A DNA stretch of 22,191 nt from Heterotrichella gracilis (taxonomy: Eukaryota; Sar; Xanthophyceae; Tribonematales; Xanthonemataceae), in NCBI GenBank assembly GCA_032358255.1, contig JAULBX010029346.1:1-22191 (forward strand), written 5' to 3'. Positions within the stretch are counted from its first letter, which is position 1. Every line of letters starts with the position of its first letter. Under the pieces are notes generated by a model. The model was not told the DNA's origin. It saw only the letters and a list, made by a program, of their open reading frames with translations, and did no database searches. Below are positions 1 to 9,095 of this stretch, in pieces. The position numbers were made by a program, and so were the translations under genes.

Positions 1-178
1 GGGCAAAGGGGGTAGGTAAGCCTAGGGCCACGTTGGCTGACCTACTCCAGCAGGACCTCAAGTCGCGTGGGATCAATGGATGGTTCAAACAGTGCCAGGA
101 AAGAGCTGCATGGCGCCGCATGAGCAAGACTGACTGCTAATCTGGCTATTTTGCTGGAATGCATGTAACTAATTAACT
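1..178 (+). mobile_element. 3' end of a non-LTR (LINE) retrotransposon, copy A
   Basis: The left edge of the window starts inside the last part of a LINE reverse-transcriptase ORF. It is nearly identical to the copy at 1341-1507, with a few substitutions. The coded tail reads as the conserved C-terminal segment of many LINE ORF2 proteins (a Gly/Lys/Pro-rich stretch, then a W..DL...DL..RGI..W....ERAAWR pattern) and stops at the TAA at 138-140. A short 3' UTR follows, ending in degenerate ACTA-type repeats. The 5' part is outside the window, so the element's full length is unknown. Confidence 0.75.
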
Positions 179-287
179 AGGGTTTTCAGCACAGATTATC
201 AGCACAGATTAGGCACCACAGCGGCTTTCAGCACAGACTCCTCTGCTCAAAGCCGCTAGGGTGCCTAATCTGTGCTGAAAACCCTAA
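178..287. repeat. Foldback (inverted) repeat
   Basis: The right arm at 243-287 is the reverse complement of the left arm starting at 178. Both arms contain TAGGGTTTTCAGCACAGATT and a GCGGCTTT core. The left arm has an extra internal copy of TCAGCACAGATTA, so it is about 15 bases longer. The element lies directly after the LINE tail. It has no coding capacity and could be a small foldback/MITE-like element or a hairpin made by local inverted duplication. Confidence 0.7.
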
Positions 288-690
288 CTGCTGGGGGTTA
301 TCAGATAATCTTGACAAGCGGCAGGGAGAAAATCATCATTTATTACCCACCCCTGTACAACTCGACATGGTCCATCATTGACGCTCGGGCTGCTCGCGCG
401 GTTCATCCGTCTGCACGCACAGCGCGCCGCAGCCGGCCGCCGGCGCTCTGCAGGTGTGTCGTGCTCGCATTGGTCGCCGCAGGTGGCCGCAGGCCGCTGC
501 CAGTTTCGATGCGCGGTGTATCCGTACACGGTCGATCGTCCACCGAAAACCGACCGGTCGTTTTGATCACACCGAAACACACGTCGGACCTTTGTCGGAT
601 ATACTTCGAAGCATGCTAAATTTGCAACTTCTTCCAGCAGCAAGCGGCACACGTACACACATATCGATACCACGTTTAGGAGAAAAAGTC
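288..690. other. No gene recognised
   Basis: This GC-rich stretch has short overlapping open frames on both strands, none resembling a known protein. I see no splice-site-bounded exon and no RNA gene. Confidence 0.4.
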
Positions 691-695
691 GAGCG

Positions 696-1110
696 GTGGA
701 GCCCCACACCCCCCCAACCCGCCTCACCACCCATTCACCCAATTATCGATGGCATGTGCAAGGGTTTCACACAGACACTCATATTGTGTTTAGTGGTCTT
801 TCACAACTTTCACACATACACACACGTGTTAAGGTTATGTGGGGAAGTGGAGCCCCCCACCCCCCCCACCCTCCTTCCCCCCCACCAACGCACCACCCTA
901 CTACCTATGGGCATGTGCACATGCCTGCCAAGCTTGCCCAGTACAGGTGCTTGGTTGGACTACCAAGGTCACTGGTGGTTTGTTCACTTGTCTTCCACAA
1001 TGCGCACATACATACACCAAGTGGAGCCTCCCACCCCTCCCACCCTCCTCCCCACCTACCCTATTATTGATGGGCATGGCCATGCATGCCAAATTTGGGT
1101 CGCTGTGTAC
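696..1110. repeat. Degenerate C-rich tandem repeat, three copies
   Basis: Three diverged direct copies start with GTGGAGCC at 696, 847 and 1021. Each has a C-rich CCACCC tract followed by a TAT(C/T)GATGGGCATG-like segment. Between copies are CACACATACA-type stretches. Spacing is about 151 and 174 bases. Long open frames here are a by-product of the low complexity and are not treated as genes. Confidence 0.65.
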
Positions 1111-1244
1111 CAGTTCGCAGTCCGCTTGCTGCAGGCATAAGTTGACATGCACCCTATGGCACAAAGCTGTGTGCCACAGACTAGAACCCTAACCTCAACC
1201 CTATCAACCCTAAAACCCCACTTTAACATTTTAGTATCATCTCC

Positions 1245-1535
1245 ACTGTGGGGTGGCATTAGGCTAAGCTGGTTGGGACATTTAGGACGTTTATCAGACA
1301 ATCGGCTTCCTAAATGTATGGTGTTTGGTAGGGTAGAGGGGGCAAAGGGGGTAGGTAAGCCTAGGGCCACGTGGGCTGACCTACTCCAGCAGGACCTCAA
1401 GTCGCGTGGGATCAATAGATGGTTCAAACAGTGCCAGGAAAGAGCTGCATGGCGCCGCATGTGCAAGACTGACTGCTAATCTGGCTATTTTGCTGGAATG
1501 CATGTAACAACTAACTAACTAACTGTGGGGTGGCA
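1245..1535 (+). mobile_element. 5'-truncated LINE insertion with target-site duplication, copy B
   Basis: The insert runs from about 1259 to 1521. It encodes only the last ~73 residues of a LINE reverse-transcriptase ORF, including RLSWLGHLGRLSDNRLPK and ERAAWRR, and stops at TAA 1477-1479. The 3' end is a short UTR with (AACT)n repeats. The 14-base sequence ACTGTGGGGTGGCA occurs identically just before (1245-1258) and just after (1522-1535) the insert. This is what target-primed reverse transcription of a truncated LINE leaves. It is a dead fragment, though the intact duplication and open frame suggest a fairly recent insertion. Confidence 0.85.
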
Positions 1536-2340
1536 GAAGCTCTCTTTATGATATTCTATTACACCAGAACCTTCGTTTTGAGGTCCTTCAAAGACGAGGT
1601 CAGCCACCCTTTCTAGCCACTAGGGCAGCCTCTTAGCAGTCACGCGGTTGGGTTGCAAAGACCCACTTGATGCTCCAGCTTAACAAGTGGGGCCCTCGAA
1701 ACGAAAGGGAAGGGAGCTTGTCTTGGTTGACAGGCTGATATCCGCCACCTGCTTGCATTCCGTGTTGTACTATTCCCAGCGTTTGTCGGGTTTGCCCAAA
1801 AGCTCCTACGATGACAAGCCTCCTGCTGTCATCAGGAAAGCCTACCCTGGTGGCGAGGACTGCACGGCGGAGGTGTGCGCGGTGAGTTGGCTGGGCGGTG
1901 TGTCCGTGCAAACTTGGTGAAACAGAAGTGGTGCCTGTGCGTGTCTGATATGCTTGAGCAGTCTAGTTGCAAGCAGCGTCAGTGCTTGAAGTATCTATCT
2001 GCCGTGTGCTCCCTTAAAGCGCACCCAACAGATCCACGAGGTTCCCTGCATGCGCAAAACTAAATAAATGAGCACCAAAATCGTGGGGAATATCTCTCCA
2101 CACACTGGTGACTCACTCCTTCTTATGGCCTCCAACCACTTGCAAGCTGTTCCAATCTCTTGGTGGACATTCGCGACAAGTGGTGGCGAAGCCTCCCTCC
2201 CTCTCTCCCTTGATGGTCATCGAATGCTAGCCCAGTTGATGATTCTATCAAGTTTGCCGAGTGCAATTCTCTTGTGAACCACACACCACTACCTATTTTT
2301 CACTCATTTTTCCCTCACAACCACTTGGTTCCACTTCCAT
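1536..2340 (+). other. Upstream region; one possible exon at 1684-1881
   Basis: Most of this stretch has no recognisable content. One segment, 1684-1881, is open on the + strand and ends at a good donor (GCG|GTGAGT at 1882). Its translation includes SYDDKPPAVIRKAYPGGED, which looks protein-like but matches no family I recognise. It could be an upstream exon of the PIN-domain gene or a remnant. Its phase does not obviously join the next exon. Confidence 0.3.
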
Positions 2341-3625
2341 ATGTCTTTGGTCACCAAAGATCTTTTGCCTTTGGTGTCAGATGTTTTTGGCAAGGAAAGT
2401 ATGCCACCCCCACTCCTATGCGTTTGGAGGGGTCTGGTTTGTTTTCTGATGCAACCCCTGTGTGCCTCTGCAGTGTGTCAGCCAGCAGTGGGCAAAGCAA
2501 GACCAAGGAGTTCCACCAGCGCAGCTGCAACCCACCACAACCAAACAGTTGAGGAGAGCAGGAATAGTCCAGCAGCACCTCCCTCGCTCAACGAAGTCGA
2601 CAATGGTGCCTGTGATGCGAAGCTGTTCGGTGGGTTTGGGGACTACAGCAACTACCCCCAGCACTGGTTTGACGACCAGCGGGCTTTTGCCAACTTGTCA
2701 CCCGAAGAGCGCATGGCCCTGTACAAGCGGGGGAGAGTCTCTGAAGCCGCCATTGGCCAGGCGTAAGTTGGTGCACTTGTGCCTGGTGTCAGAAGAAAGT
2801 GCTGCAAAGTGCAACTACCCTGCAGGCCTGCTGCTGTTTCAACTTGCGTAATAGTCACTCCTTGTGCTTTGAGTTGGTGTGCTGGTACTGTGGCTGCCTC
2901 CCGTATGCAATTTCAATACTGCTTGCAAACGCTTCTGTGGTGGAGTGCTGCTTGCTAAGGGTGCTTTCTATGTACACAGGGAGCGCTTTTTCGCAAGCTT
3001 TCATGAGAAGGGCATTCCGCCCTCCCGCAGTCTCTACGGCGACCAGGAGACCTACAGTCATGAGAAGGGGGAAGGGCAGGGTGCCATCGGGCAAGCTCGT
3101 GCCTAGGGCTGGGCCAACCCACATTGTGCTGGACACTGGTGTCCTGCTGGCTTGGGCCGTTGTTGAAGACCCCTTGTATGTCCAGTGCTTGATGCTGAGG
3201 GTCGAGCTTGAGGAGCAAGTTCCAGTGCCGTGCTTCACGTTCCTTACACACTGTTTGGGGAGTACGAGTATGCACTGCTCAAGGCTGTGAAGGACCAAGG
3301 GAAAGAGCTGAGGTATGAAGATATGGTGCCGTGGATGGCCTTCTGTCAGAAGCACATCTGGGTGCCGACCCTGGAAGAAACGGAGGAGATCACGCAGCTG
3401 GCAACAGCCAAACAGCACCCCAAGCTGGGCCAGGCGGATGCGTCCGTGGTGGTGTGCGCCAAGCACTTTGGCACACGGATCGTATTCAGCCTGGACAGCA
3501 GGGACATGCAGTCGGTGAGGCTGGAGGGGTTGCAGCCGCTGCTGGTGTTGCCCCAGATGCGCGACCAGAAGATCGACCTGCAAACCAACCTGCGGCCATA
3601 CAGGAGCTGGGGTGCAGCGGGGTAG
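2341..3625 (+). CDS. PIN-domain protein (nuclease-like), frame broken twice
   Basis: Exon 1 ends at 2762 (donor GC|GTAAGT) and exon 2 starts at 2980 after TGTACACAG; both phases fit. The ATG at 2341 is a guess, and an acceptor at 2473 is an alternative. Exon 2 carries a VapC/PIN-like fold: HIVLDTGVLLAW (first acidic residue), FGEYEYALLKAV (acidic residue in the second helix), GQADASVV and FSLDSRDM (last acidic residues). All four expected acidic positions are present. PIN domains are Mg/Mn-dependent RNases; the substrate cannot be told here. The frame shifts near the G run at 3065-3070, returns near 3225-3250, and the protein then continues to TAG at 3623-3625. In the frame used before the first shift, a TAG follows at 3104-3106. 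No plausible intron explains the shifts, so this is either a young pseudogene or two sequencing errors. Confidence 0.6.
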
Positions 3626-4684
3626 GGTGCCCAGCTTGCCACACAGGTGGGGACCAGCTGTGGGGTTAGCTAGTGGCCAGTGTAGTCCTGGTGGATCAAA
3701 GCAGCGAAGTCTGTAGTGTATTATAGCGTCTTGTAGAGTGTGGATGGTACATTGAGCCAGATTGGCGTGAAAGACCTTCCACTGTACTTGTTTAGTGGCT
3801 CGCAAGGGTACCACTGTTTCCTGCATTGTTTTGCATATTTGCATATTTGCTTGCATACCTGTGTGTGTGCACCATATTGTTTGCTTAGGCAGGATGAAAT
3901 AGCAACTGTGTTTTTGGTGACAGTCCCCCTACATGGAGGCCATCTACTGTCCCACTTGGTCAGTTCTCATGAGCTGGCAGCCCCCTAGGCTGTGCCCTAG
4001 GTTTTGTGCAATTGTGCAGTGTTGTTGTTGCTGGTTCTCATGACGGGGAGTTGTTGCTTCCCTTGCCGTGGTTCGTTGTAGCCAACAGTGTAAGCCAACG
4101 CGATGCCTGGCAATGCCTACTTACAGTGCCCAGCCTAAGGGGCTTCTCACACAGTGCGAACTTAGGAAAGCAGGGTGGGGAAACAAACCCCAAGAAGACA
4201 AAACTGTGGCGAGGCAGGGCAAAGCTGCCGAGCCAACCAACGCAAAAGCAAAGAGTATACCCACTATTGTCATTCCTCTCTCCTCATGCCATCCAGCAGA
4301 GTACAGCGTGGGTGGGCTTGCCAATGCAATACTCCAGTGGGGTGCTAGGGTTCCCAGCAATGATATCAACCCTAATTGCTGGGGCGGCCACTTCCGTGCT
4401 TTTGATACATGCAATTGTGCACGCTTTGACAAACTTGCAACGGTGTACCTCTTAAACGAAACGAAACCTGTTCCCTAGACACATTAGTGCAGAATTGGGT
4501 TTTCGCTTGGTCTTGTACATACGAAGCCGGGTAGAACGCAGCCCCTTTTAATCACCGCTGACCCTCCTGACTAGTCAGCTGAACTCAAACCCTACCACTT
4601 GGATACGCGTCACAGCCGCTCCACGCTGTTCCTCACACCCATGCACCCAGGGGGCGCGTTTGACGGCTGGTTGTTGCGAGCTGG
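3626..4684. other. Intergenic region, no supported gene
   Basis: This holds the 3' flank of the PIN-domain gene and the 5' flank of the transporter. Overlapping frames at 4006-4478 are open but show no family resemblance and no convincing splice signals. No TGTAA-type poly(A) signal was found in the first ~250 bases after 3625. No tRNA-like sequence was seen. Confidence 0.4.
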
Positions 4685-7600
4685 ATGACGTTGCCAAGCG
4701 CAGGCCCGATGCTCCACAGGAAGCGGAGCTCTGGGTCGGCTGAGTACACCCGGAATGGCGTCACTGACCCGCTGGTCAGCGTGCACAGCGAGCACCTGGA
4801 GGACATAATAGAGGAGAGCAAGCCGCACGCGCCACGGCCGCTCAACTTTCTGCCGCTGGTCGCCCTCATCTTTTATGAGGTGTCCGGCGGACCATTCGGG
4901 ATTGAGGTGCGGCCTTGAAAGCGCCATATTTCCTACTCACCCATTGCACGGCAGTGAGAGTGAAAAAGCGTAGCAGCAACGGACGACTTTGGTGCTTGTC
5001 CACATATTCAAACCTCAGCTTGCGCCGGGTTTTAGGGTTAGGGTTGCAGCCACCGACACGCACAACTATCTTGTTCAAAACTAGCGCCAAACCGCACATC
5101 GTTTTTGTTGCCCTTTAGTGCATATACAACGGTTGACATCGTTGAGGTATCGCCGTTGCCGTCACTGCGATGGGCACATGCATGCATATACGCATCGGTC
5201 ACGTGGGCCGCATTGGTCACGCGCCTCCTTCTTCAGCCGAAGGTCACTGACGCCACAGCGTCCAATGCTAAAAACAATCATGCAACGTTGCTGGCTTTCC
5301 CGCGCCAAACCAACTCCCTCCCCGCCTGTAGGATGCCGTCAGTGCTGGTGGCCCACTGCTGGCAACCCTAGGGTTTTGCTTGCTCCCCCTCATCTGGTCC
5401 CTCCCTGAGGCCCTGGTCACCGCAGAACTGGCCACAGCTTTCCCCGAAAACAGCGGATACGTGGCCTGGGTGACGGCGGCGTTTGGCCCCTTCTGGGGTT
5501 TCCAAGAAGGGTTTTGGTCCTGGCTGAGCGGGGTGACTGACAACAGTGTCTACCCAGTCATGTTCTGGACCTACCTCAGCTACCTGTCCCCCGAGCTGCA
5601 GCAGCCCTGGATCAAAATGTGAGCGCAGAATACGTCATTTGGTAACGGCGATGGTTCCGCGCCGGTACAACCTGCTGACCCGCACAACCCGCCATGCCTG
5701 ACGCCATGATTGGTGCATGGCATTGGCGAGCCATGGTTGCTGCGCCCCATAAACTTGCAGATACCACCACGCTGATTGCTTTTTCATCAACCCACATTAT
5801 ATGAAAATGCAGCATACTGGCGCTGCCAAGGCATGCCTGCATGCAAAAGCTTGCAATCATGCCCTCCGGCGCAGGGCAATGCCGTCCACCCTGCCCCACA
5901 TCAACCCTAAACCTAAACCCTACACCGTTCCCCTGCAGGACCTTCCTCGTCACCTTCTCCCTGCTCCTGACCTACCTCAACTACCGCGGCCTGGCCATCG
6001 TGGGGCGGGCAGCCATCGTAATGACCGTGTTCATCTTGCTTCCCTTTATCGCACTCACGGTGCTGGCCATACCCAGCGTCAACCCGCGCAACTGGTTGGA
6101 GTGCGATTGGGACAAGGTCAACTGGGGCGACTACCTGAACGTCATGTTCTGGTAGGGACTGTGTAGGGTTAAGGTGTAGGGTTTAGGGACAGGTCAACTG
6201 GGGCGACTTCCTCAACGTCGTGTTGTGGTAGGGACTGTTTAGGGTTAAGGGACGCGCACCGATGCCGGGCGCACCTTGCTGCATCGCGGCTGGCACTGCC
6301 TGCCCAATTCTGGCACCATAGCCGCTCGCCATGTTTGTCAAGTGAAAATGTCCTTTGCTGTGAACTGTTGCTACCGTGTAATAAGCTTTACTGGTCATTG
6401 TATGGTAACGACAATATTGTACACCATTGCCGCATCCACCACATCACGTACCACCTGTCCAGGAACCTCAACTACTGGGACCCGTTCTCCACAGTTTGGG
6501 GCAAAGTTGACCACCCATGCCGCAACTACCGCGCTTAGTCTTTGCTGCAATGGACCTAGCTGTGGTCACTTAAGCCGTTAACCCTAAACCCGACCTGCAC
6601 AACGCCCCGCACGCACATCCTGCCACCCCCCACCCTGCCAGGAACCTCAACTACTGGGACTCAGTCTCCACAATCGCGGGAGAGGTGGACCACCCGGGGC
6701 GCAACTTCCCCCGCGCGCTCTTCGCCGCCCTGGGCTTGGTCATCGTCACCTACCTTGTCCCCATGCTGGTGGGCCTGGGGGTGACCACCTCAGTGTCAGA
6801 CTGGCAGCTGGGCTACTTCACGACGGTGGCTCAGAAGGTTGGGGGTCCCTTCCTGGCGGGCTGGATGGTGGCGGCGGCCGGCTGCAGCCAGATCGGCCAG
6901 TTTGAGGTGCGGTAGTCTTCGGCCGCCCGCTGCTGCATGATCACTGACCATTGAGTTGATCAGCGCTGCATGATATCCCGGTTCCCATGACCCTCCGTCA
7001 GCGCCAGCCACCTAACTTGCGCCTCGCGGACCCCTTTCCCCCCACACCCTAAACCCTACACCCATCCGCAGGCGGAGATGAGCAGCGACTCCTTCCAGAT
7101 CCAGGGCATGGCGGAGCGCGGTTTCCTCCCCGCGGTGCTCGCCGTGCGCTCCAAGTACGACACCCCCACCTACGGTATCCTGCTCTCCTCCCTTGGGGTC
7201 ATCGCCATGGCCCGCATGGACTTCACACAAATCATCGAGCTGCTCAACATTGTGTATTGTCTGGCTGAGCTGCTGGAGTTTGCCGCGTTTGTGTGGCTGA
7301 GGATACGGCTGCCGCACCTGCACAGGTGAGTCTAGGGCCGCATGGGGTTCAGGGTTTAGGGTATAGGGTGAGGGTTTTGAGGCTGCCGCCTTTGTGTGGC
7401 TGGGGATACCGCTGTCGCACCTGCACAGGTGAGTGTGAAGCCGCATGGGGGCTGACCTGACCCAACAGGATAGGTCATCCGGACTTGTTCAAGATCAGTA
7501 GATGGTGTAAATGTGCCAGGGCCAATAATTTGGGGCTGCACATGGTACACTGGCTTCCAATCTGGTTGTGTGGCTGAAATGCATGTTACAAACCAACCTG

Positions 7601-8915
7601 CAACAGGCCCTGCAGGGTTCCGCTGCCTATCTGGAGGTGCATAATCCCATACCCTAGATCTAACCCTAATTCCAACCAATCTTCGCAGGCCCTACAAGGT
7701 ACCGCTGCCCACCTGGGGTTGCGTGCTGATGCTGCTGCCTGCGTCCATTATGCTGGGGATCATCATCGCGCTGCCGATCATGCGGATGGACTGGCAGGTG
7801 CGATCAACTGTAATCGTGCTGTGGGTGATCATTGCATGCCAGATTGTGCATCCAGCGTGTGGGGAATCATCATTGTTCTGTTGAACGTGCGGATGGGCTG
7901 GCAGTTGTGGGACGGGGTGGGGTAAGGGGTGGGGCGATCAAGTGCGATTACGCTGTATGTGCTGTTTAGCGGCAGATTATGCAAATGCATAGGCATGCGG
8001 GGTGGATCATTGACCACAGCTGCCTCACGATGAACTGAGAAATAATGGGGGTGGACAAGGCAATATGGTGCAGCCCGGGATGGAGGAATGCTTTTCCAAT
8101 CTATCTACCTCGTGTCGGTTTACAAGGGCGTGTGTCCTTTCATGAACAGCACCTTGAGCCGCGCTTGCACAAATCAGTGCGTCGGCCAATGGACCTGGAG
8201 TGCACACCCCCCGATGCCGCCCAGTCTGCCTTGTCCCCTCCACCCACCCCCCATCCCCCCCCTCTTGCAGGTCATGCTGTGGACTGTTGGTTGCATCGCC
8301 ACCAGCACCGCGCTGTTCCCTTTCCTGCAGCTGTGCAGGCGCAAGGGGTGGATGGAGTTTGTGGAGACCACGCCGCAGGTGAGAGCCAGCAAGCGCTCGG
8401 CGTTTGTATCAGTTGAACGGGTATTTGTTGCGTGTTTGCAGGACCTCGCTTCACCCAGCGCGGTTTATTATGTGGTTGCAAAGGCATTTGTAAGACCTTC
8501 GATGTGCACAGCTTGGCTGGGCACGCCCTAAAGCCTAAAGCCTAAATCCTAAACAGTGCCGCCTAAACCCTTAACAATGTAAACCTAAACCCTAAACAGT
8601 GTGTGTAGGCCAGTGCAGCCACCGTGAAACGCCGCGCTTGGTGCCATTGGTTTGAGTGTGGGTCCTAGAGTACTGGTTGCATGTTATAGTGGCGCAGGTG
8701 GTCAATGCTTCTGATCACTGCCATTTGTATCGGAGTCTTCTGGTCATTAACATCGTCATTTCCGCCTGTTGCAGGAGTTTTCCGAGTCCCTGTACCACCC
8801 GCCAGTCCCCACAGGGGACAGCGACATGGAGGAGGAGACCGAGGGGGCAGGGGAGGACCCCAGGGATGGTGCGGATCCCGAGGCGGTACCCCTGGTGGCC
8901 GGCCAGGTGCAATGA
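4685..8915 (+). CDS. Polyamine/amino acid permease of the plant PUT/LAT family (APC superfamily)
   Basis: Eight exons join in phase to give 532 residues: 4685-4906, 5332-5618, 5939-6151, 6642-6906, 7072-7325, 7689-7797, 8271-8378 and 8775-8915 (TGA). Introns are all GT-AG. The protein matches the plant polyamine uptake transporter (RMV1/PUT, LAT) family along its length. Landmarks are [14 protein letters not shown] in helix 1, then [85 protein letters not shown] and [11 protein letters not shown]. About 12 membrane helices are expected in a plasma or organelle membrane; the acidic C-tail is cytosolic. Known relatives import putrescine, spermidine and paraquat in symport with protons. The exact substrate here is inference. 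Start: the first ATG giving a family-like hydrophilic N-terminus; an ATG at 4709 is the alternative. Several introns contain decayed copies of the adjoining exon ends. Confidence 0.93.
6111..6250 (+). repeat. Tandem duplication of the exon 3 donor junction (permease)
   Basis: The true exon 3 end and intron start (6111-6172) recur at about 6188-6250. The copy keeps GTCAACTGGGGCGAC and the following TGTGGTAGGGACTG, so the donor-like GGTAGGG survives. The copy has substitutions in codons (TACCTG to TTCCTC) and lies in the intron, about 78 bases downstream. Confidence 0.85.
6459..6538 (+). repeat. Decoy copy of exon 4 start (permease)
   Basis: This intron segment repeats the first ~75 bases of true exon 4 (from 6642). 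The acceptor CCAG and GAACCTCAACTACTGGGAC are identical, then the copy diverges. Read in the same phase, it reaches TAG at 6537-6539. Using it would truncate the protein, so it is a decayed duplicate and not an alternative exon. Confidence 0.85.
7375..7451 (+). repeat. Decoy copy of exon 5 donor junction (permease)
   Basis: This repeats 7267-7346, the last part of exon 5 plus the start of its intron. CACCTGCACAGGTGAGT is identical, so a full-strength donor is kept about 110 bases downstream of the real one. The copy has lost some exon sequence and carries several substitutions. Confidence 0.85.
7451..7590 (+). mobile_element. Decayed LINE 3'-end remnant in permease intron 5, copy C
   Basis: The segment aligns end to end with the LINE tail at 1374-1510. 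Shared blocks include GCTGACCT, a GATCARTAGATGGT block (R = A or G), GTGCCAGG, CTGCA.ATGG, AATCTGG and AAATGCATGTTACA. It is much more diverged than copies A and B and has no open frame. It has the same strand as the gene. It directly abuts the decoy exon 5 junction. Confidence 0.6.
7600..7640 (+). repeat. Decoy copy of exon 6 start (permease)
   Basis: AACAGGCCCTGCAGGGTTCC with CCGCTGCCTATCTGG corresponds to CGCAGGCCCTACAAGGTACC and CCGCTGCCCACCTGG at the true exon 6 start (7685-7722). The AG of the acceptor is kept. Intron 5 therefore has decoys at both ends with a LINE remnant between them. Confidence 0.75.
7859..8015 (+). repeat. Decoy copy of exon 6 donor end and intron 6 start (permease)
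   Basis: 7859-7907 repeats 7753-7799, the end of exon 6: GGGGAATCATCATTG matches GGGGATCATCATCG, and GCGGATGGGCTGGCAG matches GCGGATGGACTGGCAG. The donor GT has become TT. The similarity then continues into intron sequence (GCGATCAA.TG..AT near 7800 and again near 7936), so exon and intron were copied as one unit. Confidence 0.75.
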
Positions 8916-8994
8916 CACCCGCCCCTCACTGCACCCCCCCAAGGTGGGAGGGAGCACAGTTCAGGGTTTAGGGTCTAGGGTTTTCCCTCAAGGG

Positions 8995-9095
8995 GGGAGA
9001 GAGCATGCGGGGGAGGGAGGAGGGGAGGGAACGGAGGGGGCAGGGGAGGGCACCGAGGATGGCGCAGCCCCAGTGGCCGGTCGGGAGCATTGACG
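8995..9095 (+). repeat. Decayed copy of the last permease exon
   Basis: Downstream of the TGA at 8913-8915, this segment repeats the acidic C-terminal coding region (about 8815-8915). GGAGGGGGCAGGGGAGG corresponds to GAGGGGGCAGGGGAGG, and CAGTGGCCGGTCGGGAG corresponds to CTGGTGGCCGGCCAGG. It has indels and no clear acceptor. It is most likely a 3'-end tandem duplication now lying in the UTR or flank. Confidence 0.65.

Noticed and set aside
454..1140. Long + strand open frame rich in Pro, His and Thr
   Set aside because: It runs through the C-rich tandem repeat, and overlapping frames are equally open. Low complexity explains it.
3030..3075. A very short intron explaining the first PIN-gene frame change
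   Set aside because: The only GT...AG pair fitting would give an intron of about 23 bases, far shorter than the others here, with poor splice consensus.
2855..3856. Longest minus-strand open frame (333 codons) opposite the PIN-domain gene
   Set aside because: Its translation has no family resemblance, and the + strand in the same place has conserved PIN motifs with matching splice sites. It is an antisense shadow.
6459..6538. Mutually exclusive alternative exon 4 in the permease
   Set aside because: The copy hits an in-frame stop within 80 bases, has lost conserved codons and has no usable donor.
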